A stretch of DNA of 64,000 nt from Platanthera guangdongensis (lineage: Eukaryota > Streptophyta > Magnoliopsida > Asparagales > Orchidaceae), in contig CM077150.1 of NCBI GenBank assembly GCA_039583875.1, positions 5,164,332-5,228,331 of the forward strand, in the 5' to 3' direction. The notes beneath the pieces are model-generated. The model did not search any database and was not told the DNA's origin. It saw only the letters and a list, made by a program, of their open reading frames with translations. Below, piece after piece: positions 37,201-41,169 of this stretch (position 1 is its first letter; each line of letters opens with the position of its first letter). A program made the translations under genes and the position numbers.

Positions 37201-39879
37201 ACACCACAACGATGTGAATATTTGGTCTTTGTGCATTCTAATATTCGTCTTCTTTCAAGGAGGACGCCACTTTATACTAAAGGAGACACCAAACTATGCG
37301 ACATTAGTGGAGATGCATTTGATTCTATGGAGGGTGCTGGTATTCTTGAAGTTGCTAACCTATCGCTTGATGAGCCAGAGATGGAAGCAATATTATCTAA
37401 CGATGAAGAAAACGATGACCTTGAAAATCAAGAACTTTAATCATTATAAGATTTTTATTTGTTTTGTTGAACTATGTATGCCCTATATGACTATATCATC
37501 ATTGGATTTTTTTTGTGTTTGGTGAATTATAATCTTATATCTTCTTTTAGATGGATTTCTTTTACTGTGTTTTCTTTTTCCTAGAGGATATTTTTAGTAT
37601 GATTCTCACTTTCATCATTCCTTAAAATAGTCTAATTTCTTTATTTATATGGACAATTTTAACATCTTGTGCATGTATGGTGATAACTGATAACATTTCA
37701 TTGAATGTATTCTTGCTGCAAATTAACTTGTTATATGTGTTTTTTAAATTTTTTTCACATACCCAAACGTATTTTATAATTTTGTCGTACCACGTACCGG
37801 TACCCGTACCGTACCCGTACCACGTACCAGTACCGGTGCTTCATAGGGCTCAACAAATAGACCTGGCGGCCAGGCGACACACCCCAGCGGGAAGAGGAGG
37901 CCAGCACCCAGTGGCCTGAGGAAGCAGAGCAGCGGCTACGGTCTGGAGATCAACGACGGTCTAGAGATCAACGACGGCCTGGTGAGGGAAACATGGTGAG
38001 TAGCAGAATCGTGGGGCCACTGTCAGAGGAGAGAAAAGCTAAAAAAGGCGAGCAGATGGGGGAGGAGAGACAGGAGAGGGAAGAGAAGGGAAGATTGCGG
38101 TTAGGAGTGGTCTAACCGCCCAGAGACCACGCTAGGATAGGTTGCGGTTAGGAGATATCTAACCACCCAGAGAGAACGCGACCTACAAAATTAGGACTGA
38201 TGGCTTTGATGCCTTGTGGAGAAACACAGCAGAGAGAAAAATAAACAAAGATTTTTTTAATCTCTTTAAATCTGCATACATTGGAATACATGCATTTGTA
38301 CATTTAAATAGAAGAAGGAAAGAAGAGAAGAATCATATCCTAAGATGGGGGACTAAACTATACATAAGATGGGTTGAATAATGAGCCTAAACTTAGGTTT
38401 TTTCTTTATATTTTCTTCAACAGTTTGCTAAACAATATCTTCGTTCTAACGTTTCACTTAATAGATGTCTCGCAGATTAGAATTATGACGTATAAAACAC
38501 ACATACAAGACAAATTCCTTTTAATATTTCTATAAGCCTCTATATAACCATTACATAAATAATGGAATCAACGTTGATTCTTGATATAAATCTAATGTGA
38601 TTAAAATTTCTTTAATAACTCCAAAACTTCCCACTATAGTGGGATAAAGGCTTGAGTGTAGTTGTTGCAACTCCAAAAATACTTCTAATATTGAATACTG
38701 TTCCATCACACATACAATTCCCCTTTAATGTGCACCAAATCAAATATCAAGCCTGTGATTTTTCAAGATCAATAAATATCATACAAAGTTCTTTCATTTG
38801 TTTTTTTAAACTTTTAAATTAATAAAGGGCATCTCAGTGCACAAAGCATCCCTGTGCAGCGAAGGTCCGCGTAAGCGTCCCACCACAAGGGTGAAATGTA
38901 GGCAAATCTCACCTTGCATTTTTGCAAGAGACTGCTTCCAGAACTCGAATCCCTGACCTCAAGGTCACACGCCAACACCTTAACCGATGCACCAAGACTC
39001 AAGTGTAGAACTTTCTAGCATGAAATCAAATTTACACTTTGAAATTGAAATCATTTTCTTAAGTGTATGCTCTATACCTTTCTTTTTGTCTTCAATCATT
39101 TGATATCCCTCCAATCTTCAATGTTTTTTGAAATAATTTGTCAATAGAATTCACTACAATATCTCATCATAACTCTATAAATCTCAGAAAGCATCTCATC
39201 CATACCTAAATAAAGTATTACCTTCATGCATCTTCTGTAAAATTGTTTTTTAAATAGATATTTAAAGATAATATGCATCATAATAGGCCTATTTTACTCT
39301 CCACAAATAATTTCTTCCTTAAAATGCTCATCTATTAATCCTCCATACTAACTAAACACCACAATCCTTCTTAAAATTGATATTTTCACAACATCACAAA
39401 CAGAACAAACATCAGATTAGAAGCATTCTCACTTACCACTTCTGGTAACGCAAGCCAAGCCGATCACCATGCTAATGCAAATCGTGAACAACCCTAGAAA
39501 AATCAGATTCCACGGATGCCTCTCTCGCAGGAACATCATTGGCAGCATCACTGATCGGCAAAAACGCAGATTAAAACTCATGAGAAAAGATTGATAGGAT
39601 CGCAACCAAAACCACTCACGCTCGAATTACCCTACCGAGAAACGGCGAGATGGTGATCAGGATGAGAGCCGCCACCGCCGGCGTCGTCCTCGACTGGAAG
39701 AACTCCGGTATCGGGCGATAGAAGACGACGACGGCGGAGACTGCGACGGTGACAAGAATCTGAAGGGTTACGATGGAATACACCTTTCGAATGAATGCCC
39801 AGCGCATCTGCGGGCTCTCCATCATGTTCGGGTACAGCGCGCCGGGGATCCCCATTTCTACATCGCCTCCCTTCCCCAT
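7209..39879 (-). CDS. LFG: LIFEGUARD / Bax inhibitor-1 family membrane protein with a 31.8-kb intron
   Basis: Exons on the minus strand: 39879-39636, 39550-39437, 7658-7501 and 7415-7209. Phases match at every junction and the join gives 240 codons plus TGA, the normal length of plant LFG proteins. The ATG is at 39877-39879 (MGKGGDVEMG; no upstream in-frame ATG). Landmarks: QMRWAFIRKVYSIVTLQIL (exon 1), MLPMMFLRERHPWNLIFLGL (exon 2), LTLYTFWAAKRGQDFNFLGP (exon 3), FIIYDTDNLIKRHSYDEYV and LYLDIVNLFVSILTVFSAADS (exon 4); about seven hydrophobic helices. The Asp residues in YDTD and LYLD match the di-aspartyl pair of the BI-1/YetJ fold. Family members sit in ER/Golgi membranes and modulate Ca2+ leak and cell death or stress responses. 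Introns 1 (39551-39635) and 3 (7416-7500) are 85 bp each; intron 2 is 7659-39436 and packed with transposons. No disabling mutation is seen; whether the long intron is spliced cannot be told from sequence. Confidence 0.9.
7682..7798. repeat. Three 39-bp tandem units beside LFG exon 3
   Basis: Units begin GTTGAYATAT at 7682, 7721 and 7760 and share ACAAAATTA...AAGATAG. They start 24 bases inside the giant intron, immediately upstream of the exon-3 acceptor. Confidence 0.75.
8033..8404 (-). mobile_element. TRIM-like mini LTR retrotransposon
   Basis: Two diverged direct repeats (8033-8164 and 8227-8404) share AGAGTGGAGAG..CC at one end and CACTCCAACA at the other (TGTTGGAGTG on the minus strand). 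Next to the right repeat is a Met-tRNA-type primer site (TTGGCTGATATCAGAGC on the minus strand) and next to the left one a purine tract (ATGAGGGGGGCG). Only about 60 bp separate them, so there is no coding capacity; this is the TRIM layout. Confidence 0.65.
8405..9627. other. Unassigned intron sequence
   Basis: No confident element. On the minus strand around 9030 GGTTCGAGTCC resembles a pol III B box, so a SINE-like remnant at about 8960-9200 is possible but unproven. Confidence 0.25.
9628..10360. other. Unassigned, with a (TTG)n-type tail
   Basis: An ACAACAACA run at 9628-9650 read in reverse is a (TTG)n tail as found at the 3' ends of some plant LINEs and SINEs. The rest is unrecognised. 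Confidence 0.3.
10660..10865 (+). pseudogene. Old Ty3/gypsy protease remnant, left half of a split element
   Basis: Translation gives ISLHAMAGA, a stop, then VRVTVDLGNTHNFIGEVVES, a degenerate retropepsin (usual VLVDSGSTHNF) following the linker typical of chromovirus-type gypsy polyproteins. The frame is abruptly cut at 10865, where a younger LTR element is inserted (TSD CACTT). The same element resumes at 22668. The sequence from about 10361 may be its decayed gag. Confidence 0.6.
12391..13150. mobile_element. GC-rich insertion present in only one LTR
   Basis: Absent from the partner LTR. It contains 'CTTCGCC' and 'CTCAACGCCTGAGTGCACTCAACG' motifs, a very GC-rich core (GCCGGCGG, CCGGGCAGGCCGCC) and an end shared with 45540-45790 (GAACAGTG, ATCCAAC, GCTTGAT, GATATGCATATTGT). 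The two locations therefore belong to one repeat family, superfamily unknown. Terminal repeats and a target duplication were not resolved. Confidence 0.5.
13142..13212. repeat. (TA)n microsatellite
   Basis: A nearly pure TA run of about 70 bp inside the 3' LTR; the partner LTR has a shorter, interrupted version at about 22330-22410. It was probably expanded after insertion. Confidence 0.9.
13905..14120 (-). pseudogene. Gypsy integrase C-terminal fragment
   Basis: The minus strand reads NDLIMVRLYPERLPSGTIKR, then DPFRVVNQIGQNAYELEMP and ANHVFNVANLT, the canonical integrase tail of chromovirus-type Ty3/gypsy polyproteins. It shows that the 11.8-kb element descends from an autonomous gypsy element. 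It is preceded by stops, so the upstream pol has been deleted or decayed. Confidence 0.8.
14391..14551 (+). repeat. Truncated 5' LTR of the nested gypsy element
   Basis: Matches 17832-17992 almost base for base up to TCCCCTAGTGA and then diverges into gag sequence; about 1,060 bp of LTR are missing. Confidence 0.85.
14656..15690 (+). pseudogene. Gypsy gag, broken
   Basis: Retrotrans_gag-type domain: SPFSELIISAPVPEGF, TDAFKCRLFAITLKEKASDW, FSTSKKRKK, YVDRFQE and SFEELMKRA, followed by a CDFH...GHITATCPEF zinc-knuckle-like motif near 15613. In-frame TAG stops occur at 14827, 15091 and 15622, and a frameshift near 15230 separates the SFEELM and NPAFVKKLARLTE segments. The copy at 59393 has CAG or GAG at the stop positions. 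Confidence 0.85.
15793..16470 (+). CDS. Gypsy aspartic protease domain
   Basis: An open frame of 225 codons. It contains SRILVDNGSSVNVVFKEF, the retropepsin active-site segment (D-N/S/T-G-S variant usual in this branch), then ASDGPLFRFSGERKEVEGGV and SSYNAIFGRPLISAFRCMPS. The frame ends before any reverse-transcriptase motif and the tandem array follows, so pol stops at protease. Nearly the same protein is encoded at 61083-61436. Confidence 0.8.
   Translation: MIHGGVRIEATRKASLYVMYRRSVASTSQTPPQEEKITFSSKDMSDHEDPFYDVLVIQTAIESYTVSRILVDNGSSVNVVFKEFDKMKVAPRRVLASDGPLFRFSGERKEVEGGVGLQVKLGGTSRNCRFVIVDALSSYNAIFGRPLISAFRCMPSSFHQCLKFSSGGIQIRVKGDSRMARQCYVTTVNTISWLTKTEEMERIMESLSKMEVSKGKDDGHHAQTP
16590..17745 (+). 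repeat. 79-bp tandem array with two subfamilies
   Basis: Ten close copies of a 79-bp unit (start points 16741, 16820, 16899, 16978 and so on; core CGTACCTCTCGTGGAAGCCC, TCCCGCTGTCAGG) are followed by about three copies of a diverged 79-bp unit (core TTTTACCCGGAGGGGGTCTC; starts 17501, 17580, 17659). Both keep AGCTGACA...CAGG in register, so they derive from one ancestral unit. At least one diverged unit precedes the main block. Units are contiguous without spacers, so this is not a CRISPR array. Confidence 0.9.
17832..19050 (+). repeat. 3' LTR of the nested gypsy element
   Basis: TGTACAACCCC...GGCTTCAACA, 1219 bp, followed directly by the TSD. It contains a 51-bp tandem repeat (18105-18535), a poly-C tract near 18660 and a TATA-like ACTATAAATAGACCC near 18760. 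A purine-rich AGAGCGGGGATTG tract precedes it. Confidence 0.9.
18105..18535. repeat. 51-bp GC-rich tandem repeat inside the LTR
   Basis: About eight copies of a 51-bp unit (TCAGYTCGCGGGGGCGAGAG, GCGGCCTGCGGCCAGGCTCT). Because 51 is a multiple of three, long repetitive frames are open on both strands; they are not genes. Confidence 0.9.
19056..19375 (-). pseudogene. Downstream continuation of the EPPD-repeat ORF
   Basis: After the TGA at 19376-19378 the same frame continues with HDEFSYVPPGEPPDASL and CDEFYYTPHGEPPDEKL. Beyond the nested gypsy element, near 14260-14300 on the minus strand, a related NEFFYDSLSEPPDHV appears. The repeating [DN]EFxYxxxxEPPD unit suggests a longer ancestral protein, now interrupted by a stop and an insertion. 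Confidence 0.5.
19376..20563 (-). CDS. Unknown 395-codon ORF of the non-autonomous LTR element
   Basis: A long intact frame from an ATG at 20561-20563 (MALTESTCQMREMLKNLRGR, possibly a short coiled coil), occupying the gag position about 245 bp after the primer site. The first half is very rich in Tyr, His, Arg, Ser and Asp (SRDNQYDDYRRYY-like stretches, RSHYRQEY). The second half is acidic and Ser/Thr-rich (LSDILIQDVWSEPQCESAPL) and ends near SFDDPPIEPPDES. No CCHC knuckle, protease or other known domain is recognised, so no function is assigned. It could be a divergent gag-like protein, an acquired sequence, or the low-complexity N-terminal part of gag. Confidence 0.6.
   Translation of the reverse strand: MALTESTCQMREMLKNLRGRVNSLEIPPQASMSHRIRYEHYVRAHYSVPHHYVERSTFRRNPLFEDHEFTYTNSYRDPSRRSLRHFDDYPRSQYITVRDRADSPTRSHYARDNQYDDYRRYYSHTRMDHIGPSTPYYEDNGQYHSSYRYYTSPLYEESETAYVRLPPHVRRTHDHPLASHDYNMDNHHDYTHEPYRSHYRQEYITPSDHPSVPKVNMMIDIRGQQEHSTAHTRETSPTLSDILIQDVWSEPQCESAPLSEPSLDSISTSSLLSIDSLHTSPSGARSHITTPDDAPSDITIGSRELSRDLEVVTSTFSGSTTHSDELLPEDHHSTDGSFDDPPIEPPDESSRHCVDELYLNSTLANFKTWIPAPLSHLMLIVLGHSHLVTRTLDEL
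20806..20818 (-). other. Primer-binding site (Met-tRNA type)
   Basis: TTTGGTATCAGAG on the minus strand, immediately after the LTR end TGCATCA; it matches the standard plant initiator-Met tRNA complement TGGTATCAGAG. Confidence 0.8.
20819..22662 (-). repeat. 5' LTR of the 11.8-kb element
   Basis: 1844 bp; begins (minus) TGGTGGAGACCAAC and ends TTGCATCA. A local duplication of about 50 bp (ACTAATAGTAACCTAATTCA) at about 21706-21790 is unique to this copy. Confidence 0.85.
22668..23353 (+). pseudogene. Old Ty3/gypsy reverse transcriptase, first part
   Basis: Downstream half of the element whose protease lies at 10660-10865. Near 22920 is a FEDPAGL segment (the EF..VF.EP.GLPP linker before RT). 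At 23111 the RT fingers/palm begin: IKDKFPMSVVELLEELHG, LILKLDLHFGYHHIRIH and FEFLVMSFELTNSLLTFQML. Stops and frameshifts lie between these blocks. It is cut at 23353 by a MITE. Confidence 0.82.
23354..23785. mobile_element. MULE-like MITE in the RT, 11-bp target duplication
   Basis: 432 bp with ends GTTATTAAAGGTGC and its exact complement GCACCTTTAATAAC. The direct repeat TTAACGAGCTA (23343-23353 and 23786-23796) flanks it. The RT frame resumes in register across the duplication, confirming insertion into the RT. Inner sequence has CGTCCGAGGCGCACC / CTTTGCGCCTTGGTGTG, an extended inverted end. The 10-11 bp duplication fits a Mutator-like origin. Confidence 0.85.
23797..23905 (+). pseudogene. 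Gypsy RT catalytic segment after the MITE
   Basis: Reads LIPFLSKFILIFFDDILIYS, containing the RT catalytic FDDILIYS motif, directly continuing the frame of 23111-23353. The frame decays after about 23905. Confidence 0.85.
23925..24640. repeat. Degenerate 'GGTTAGTGATAGTCATGGATAATGG' repeats
   Basis: Similar blocks (GTTAGTGAT, CATGGATAAT) occur at about 23935-23995 and again at about 24540-24625, on either side of the solo LTR. They look like copies of a short, diverged direct repeat. Confidence 0.5.
24051..24224 (-). mobile_element. Solo LTR, 174 bp, TSD AGTAA
   Basis: Minus orientation TGTTAGAATAACCC...CTCTACA. AGTAA flanks both ends (24046-24050, 24225-24229). The sequence resembles the copia LTR at 30648 and 38216 (GGAGAATAAATCCTATACAAGATGTG), so it is probably a relative reduced by LTR-LTR recombination. 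Confidence 0.85.
24640..27620. other. Unassigned intron sequence
   Basis: About 3 kb with no confident gene or element. It includes a pyrimidine-rich open stretch at about 26190-26500 without recognised similarity, and short repeats of GGTTTGAGCATGGATTGAGC at about 25170-25235. Confidence 0.3.
27628..27873 (-). pseudogene. LINE (non-LTR retrotransposon) 3' ORF end
   Basis: The minus strand reads RGRGRPIKTWNETVRKNMMY, LGISEIMTKDRAQWRQRIHI and ADPT, a C-terminal segment common to plant LINE reverse-transcriptase proteins. The plus-strand text CACTATAGTGGGGTCGGCTATGTGAATCC is the hallmark of these 3' ends, shared with Au-type SINEs. The 5' part is missing (dead-on-arrival truncation). Confidence 0.7.
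27880..28523. other. Unassigned intron sequence
   Basis: No feature recognised; AT-rich with a (pyrimidine)n stretch near 28480-28515. Confidence 0.25.
28524..28936. mobile_element. Long fold-back element, GC-rich arms of about 170 bp
   Basis: The left arm (TTTTGTTATGGGCCGGAGGC ... CCTCGACCTCCTTGA) is the near-perfect complement of the right arm (TCAAGGAGGTCGAGG ... GCCTCCGGCCCACAACAAAT). A loop of about 50 bp lies at about 28706-28755. The 3-mer GGA flanks both sides (28521-28523, 28937-28939), a weak hint of a target duplication. No coding capacity. Confidence 0.8.
28937..30642. other. Unassigned, with an LTR- or promoter-like segment
   Basis: At about 29640-29920 a GC-rich stretch with GGGGTATAAATATCCC (29795-29815) followed by AAACCCTAGTTCTCTCTACT looks like the TATA and leader of an LTR or gene promoter, but no partner LTR or coding sequence was found. 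The rest is AT-rich and unrecognised. Confidence 0.3.
30890..31290 (-). pseudogene. Copia RT end and RNase H remnant
   Basis: The minus strand reads ILLVYSDDILIIGND (the YVDD catalytic loop, here YSDD), then YFLGLELAR, CKPADTPMDVN and FVREKVQLKKLKLQHVP, the end of the copia polyprotein, with stops between blocks. Confidence 0.75.
31296..31725 (-). pseudogene. Copia reverse transcriptase N-terminal part
   Basis: Contains ARLVAQGFTQQQALDYDETF, SPVGKLNVVRVLISLAV, LHVKNVFLNDDLQETV and YLKKSIYGLKQSPRTWFDKF, the canonical RVT_2 fingers and palm motifs. It remains open for about 140 codons. Confidence 0.88.
31785..33095 (-). pseudogene. Copia integrase and linker, frameshifted
   Basis: The rve core is recognisable on the minus strand: HSDICGSY, FIDDYSCITWLYF, FCTDNACEYTSHTF and VYTPQQNDVAERKNSHLLD give the D-D-E catalytic arrangement. 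A TAA near 32442 and frame changes separate it from the C-terminal YLCYPPIDRKLVV segment and the Pro/Ser-rich linker (31785-32210) before RT. Confidence 0.82.
33260..34460 (-). pseudogene. Copia gag with CCHC knuckle, decayed
   Basis: The minus strand has MASSSASSLLSRAAASLPET and ISLSGKHNF at the N-terminus (about 34451-34260), then DLQTLDPGETSDLTAFVARS and a zinc knuckle CFHCSREDHLEATC near 33560. A local duplication of about 40 bp (AAAAGAYCTTTGRTCTGTAGAA) at 34178-34240 disrupts gag. Confidence 0.7.
34846..35573 (-). repeat. Gypsy LTR (3' end of an element inserted in the copia)
   Basis: Minus orientation TGTATACAACCCC...GGCTTCAACA. It shares blocks with the LTRs at 58614 and 62113 (GGTCTGCCAACAGCCAAACTC, GAGCGCTTCCCCTCC, TCTATTTATAG). 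Right of it is the characteristic pre-LTR tract ATCCCTGCTCTTTGCGAGC...GCTCGGAAAGA, the reverse of the polypurine end seen at 17778-17831. The rest of the element is missing beyond about 36734. Confidence 0.75.
35689..35697 (+). promoter_or_regulatory. TATA-like box of the antisense ORF
   Basis: TATATATAT in GGCCCGGTATATATATGCC, 72 bp before the ATG at 35769; the equivalent TATA lies 53 bp before the ATG at 62961, within a similar GGAATCTT.GGGTGGG context. Confidence 0.5.
35769..36580 (+). pseudogene. Spliced antisense ORF of a gypsy element, copy 1
   Basis: Runs opposite to the gypsy LTR on its left. Exon 1 is 35769-36017 (MYAKRSEKPLSKESQDHLVA, then RSKKRKAKSIRRDHSKKS). Exon 2 is 36091-36205 (APETVAENPPADTESIHPPG). 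Exon 3 starts at 36270 (PATDSPRLTHRSPQTPAPND). Both introns (73 and 64 bp) are GT-AG and joining keeps the frame. Exon 1 has two in-frame TAG codons (35832, 35994). The N-terminus aligns with copy 2 at 62961 (LSKESQDHLVAA.AKARA vs LPKEIQERIDRARQASA). Antisense extra ORFs near the 3' LTR are known from Tat-lineage elements; function unknown. Confidence 0.6.
36735..37440 (+). pseudogene. hAT transposase C-terminal half
   Basis: First block FIAKLLGEVIHEVGHEKVVQ (end of the DUF659-type region), then after a stop and short AT-rich stretch an open 182-codon frame from 36892. This gives IKCFKKYFPNQDERRLVNIE, then PVVWWLAHSASTPMLQSLAL and CERNCSTYSFIHSMRRNKM, the hAT dimerisation domain (W-W......L...A...L..P.SS...ER..S). 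The acidic tail ends in DDLENQEL. N-terminal zinc finger and first catalytic residues are missing. It abuts the antisense-ORF exon near 36720. Confidence 0.85.
37795..38215. other. Leader region of the copia element
   Basis: A GTACC-rich stretch (37795-37835, GTACCGGTACCCGTACC) is followed by GC-rich sequence with GCGGTTAGGAG repeats (38098, 38151), then the primer-site remnant and the 5' LTR. No coding function recognised. Confidence 0.4.
38216..38422 (-). repeat. 5' LTR of the copia element
   Basis: 207 bp, minus orientation TGTTGAAGAAAATATAAAG...TGTTTCTCCACA, bounded on the right by the TSD GTTTG and on the left by the primer-site remnant. Confidence 0.75.
38428..38824. other. Unassigned intron sequence
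   Basis: AT-rich, no feature recognised. Confidence 0.25.
38825..39000 (-). mobile_element. Au-like SINE
   Basis: On the minus strand: CTTGGTGCATCGGTTAAGGT at the 5' end, a pol III B box in GGGATTCGAGTTC, then the family landmarks TCTTGCAAAAATGCAAGGTG, TGCCTACATTTCACCC and GGGATGCTTTGTGCAC. This is the arrangement of plant Au SINEs. It sits in the giant intron about 440 bp from LFG exon 2. Confidence 0.85.
39001..39436. other. Ordinary intron sequence next to LFG exon 2
   Basis: AT-rich with no element recognised; probably part of the original intron 2. Confidence 0.35.
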
Positions 39880-40290
39880 CTTCGAAGGAATTTGCTCCAA
39901 ATCAGAAGAGAAATTAGGGTTTCCTTCTCGCCGTGATTGGGGAAGAAGATGCCGGAGAAGAAGGGAGAGGCCGATGCGAAGGAGGGCGAGATTGAAGCCA
40001 AGGGATTTCTATTTCAAGTTTTTCCGTTGGAGGGAAATGGCGGAGCAATGCTCCGTACGCGGATAAGGCCATTGGTTTTTAAGAGAACGCGTCGCATGCG
40101 AGAGATCTGTTGTTAGGCGTTGGATTCTTCCACTGATGAATCTTAGCCGTCAGTTTAGATGTTCATGAAAATTTGAGGACAATTGGACAACAACTATTTT
40201 TGGCCGCTGTTAATCGCACTCGTTTATTGGATAATCACATTTGCAGTTCTGAGTTTTTTTAGGGTTTTTTTCTCCTAACCGCACTAATCT
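39880..40290 (-). promoter_or_regulatory. Presumed 5' UTR and proximal promoter of LFG
   Basis: Directly upstream of the LFG ATG on the minus strand. A purine/pyrimidine-rich leader is visible, but no convincing TATA box was identified. Assigned by position only. Confidence 0.35.
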
Positions 40291-40293
40291 CTT

Positions 40294-40795
40294 TATCGCA
40301 CTGCATGCCAAATCTTTCGCGAAATCCTTCCCCCCGCCGCTCGCTCTCCGGCGAATCCAGCCCTGCTTGGCAAATCACGACCCTTTCTCGCACTGCACCG
40401 CAACTCTTTCGTGAAAACTTTCCTCCCGCCGTGTAACGGGAATTAGGCCACGTGTTCAATTCATTATAATCATTGTTGTTGGTGGTGTTATAAATAGGGG
40501 TTAATTACTGTAATAGAGATGATGAAAAAATTAATAAAGTTGTTTGTCTTTCCTCTGTTTCTCCGGACCCTTCTTCTTCTCTCCCAACTCCGGACACCCC
40601 CGGCCTTCGGCCTTCGTTTCTCTCTCTCACCTCCGGCCACCTCTTCTCTTGGCCTTTCTCTATCTCTGTTACTATAGATTTTGCACTTATATATTTTAAC
40701 GATCGGAAGATCGTTACACGCTGCTCATTCTCCGGCGAATCCAGCACTGCTAGGCGAATCACGTCCATTTCTCGCACCGCATCGCTCGCTCTCCA
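40294..40795. repeat. Imperfect tandem duplication upstream of LFG
   Basis: Copies of a CGCACTGC..C..AA.TCTTTCG.GAAA..CTTCC.CCCGCCGCTC..TCTCCGGCGAATCCAGC unit start at about 40298 and 40388; a partial third begins near 40770. The second copy is split by the solo LTR at 40432-40718, and the left and right halves join exactly when the LTR and one target copy are removed. Confidence 0.75.
40432..40718 (+). mobile_element. Solo LTR about 0.55 kb upstream of LFG
   Basis: 287 bp, TGTAACGGGAATT...GATCGTTACA, with TG/CA ends. The flanks CGCCG (40427-40431) and CGCTG (40719-40723) are a target duplication with one mismatch. A TATA-like GTTATAAATAGGGG lies at about 40488-40501. No internal region remains. 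Confidence 0.8.
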
Positions 40796-40869
40796 GCTGT
40801 CTTCTCTGGCGATTCCAGCTACCAGCCCCCATTGTCTTCTTCGGAGAATCGAACTGCTAGGCCTTATCC

Positions 40870-41165
40870 CATGGTTCATCCCCATTTTTCCGACCATAAA
40901 CTCTTATTTTTCTTCCCCAACTGAGATTAAAATTTCATTTGTAACTAGCTTTCAACTCCTATTTCAACTTTCTTTTACCCATTTGATGAGTTTTTTTTAA
41001 AAGATTTTAGGATTTATTGTTTGGGAAAATGAGTGAATGACAATGTCGGCTTTATATGGTTTCATATTCGGGCTCCAGAGATATGAAAAACTATTGTTAC
41101 TGTTTGATGCACAAAAACACCTGTTTCATTTGTCAAGTGGATGACAATGCTGAAAATGTTGAATT
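40870..41165. other. Unassigned upstream sequence
   Basis: No feature recognised. Confidence 0.2.
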
Positions 41166-41169
41166 TGTT

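Larger units (their letters stand above)
30648..38422 (-). mobile_element. Decayed Ty1/copia element with internal insertions, TSD GTTTG
   Basis: LTR copies at 30648-~30795 (3', truncated) and 38216-38422 (5') share TGTGGAGAAA.ACAG, TACATTGGAATACATG and GGGACTAAACTATACATAAG. GTTTG flanks the outer ends (30643-30647 and 38423-38427). Next to the 5' LTR is a degenerate primer site (GGCATCAAAGCCATCAG on the minus strand). The interior encodes gag, integrase, RT and RNase H pieces in the copia order on the minus strand, with many stops. A gypsy LTR with antisense ORF (34846-~36734) and part of a hAT transposase (~36735-37440) lie between gag and the 5' LTR. Confidence 0.8.

Noticed and set aside
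37795..37835. GTACC-rich palindromic stretch as a regulatory site
   Set aside because: Looks like simple-sequence expansion; no further support.
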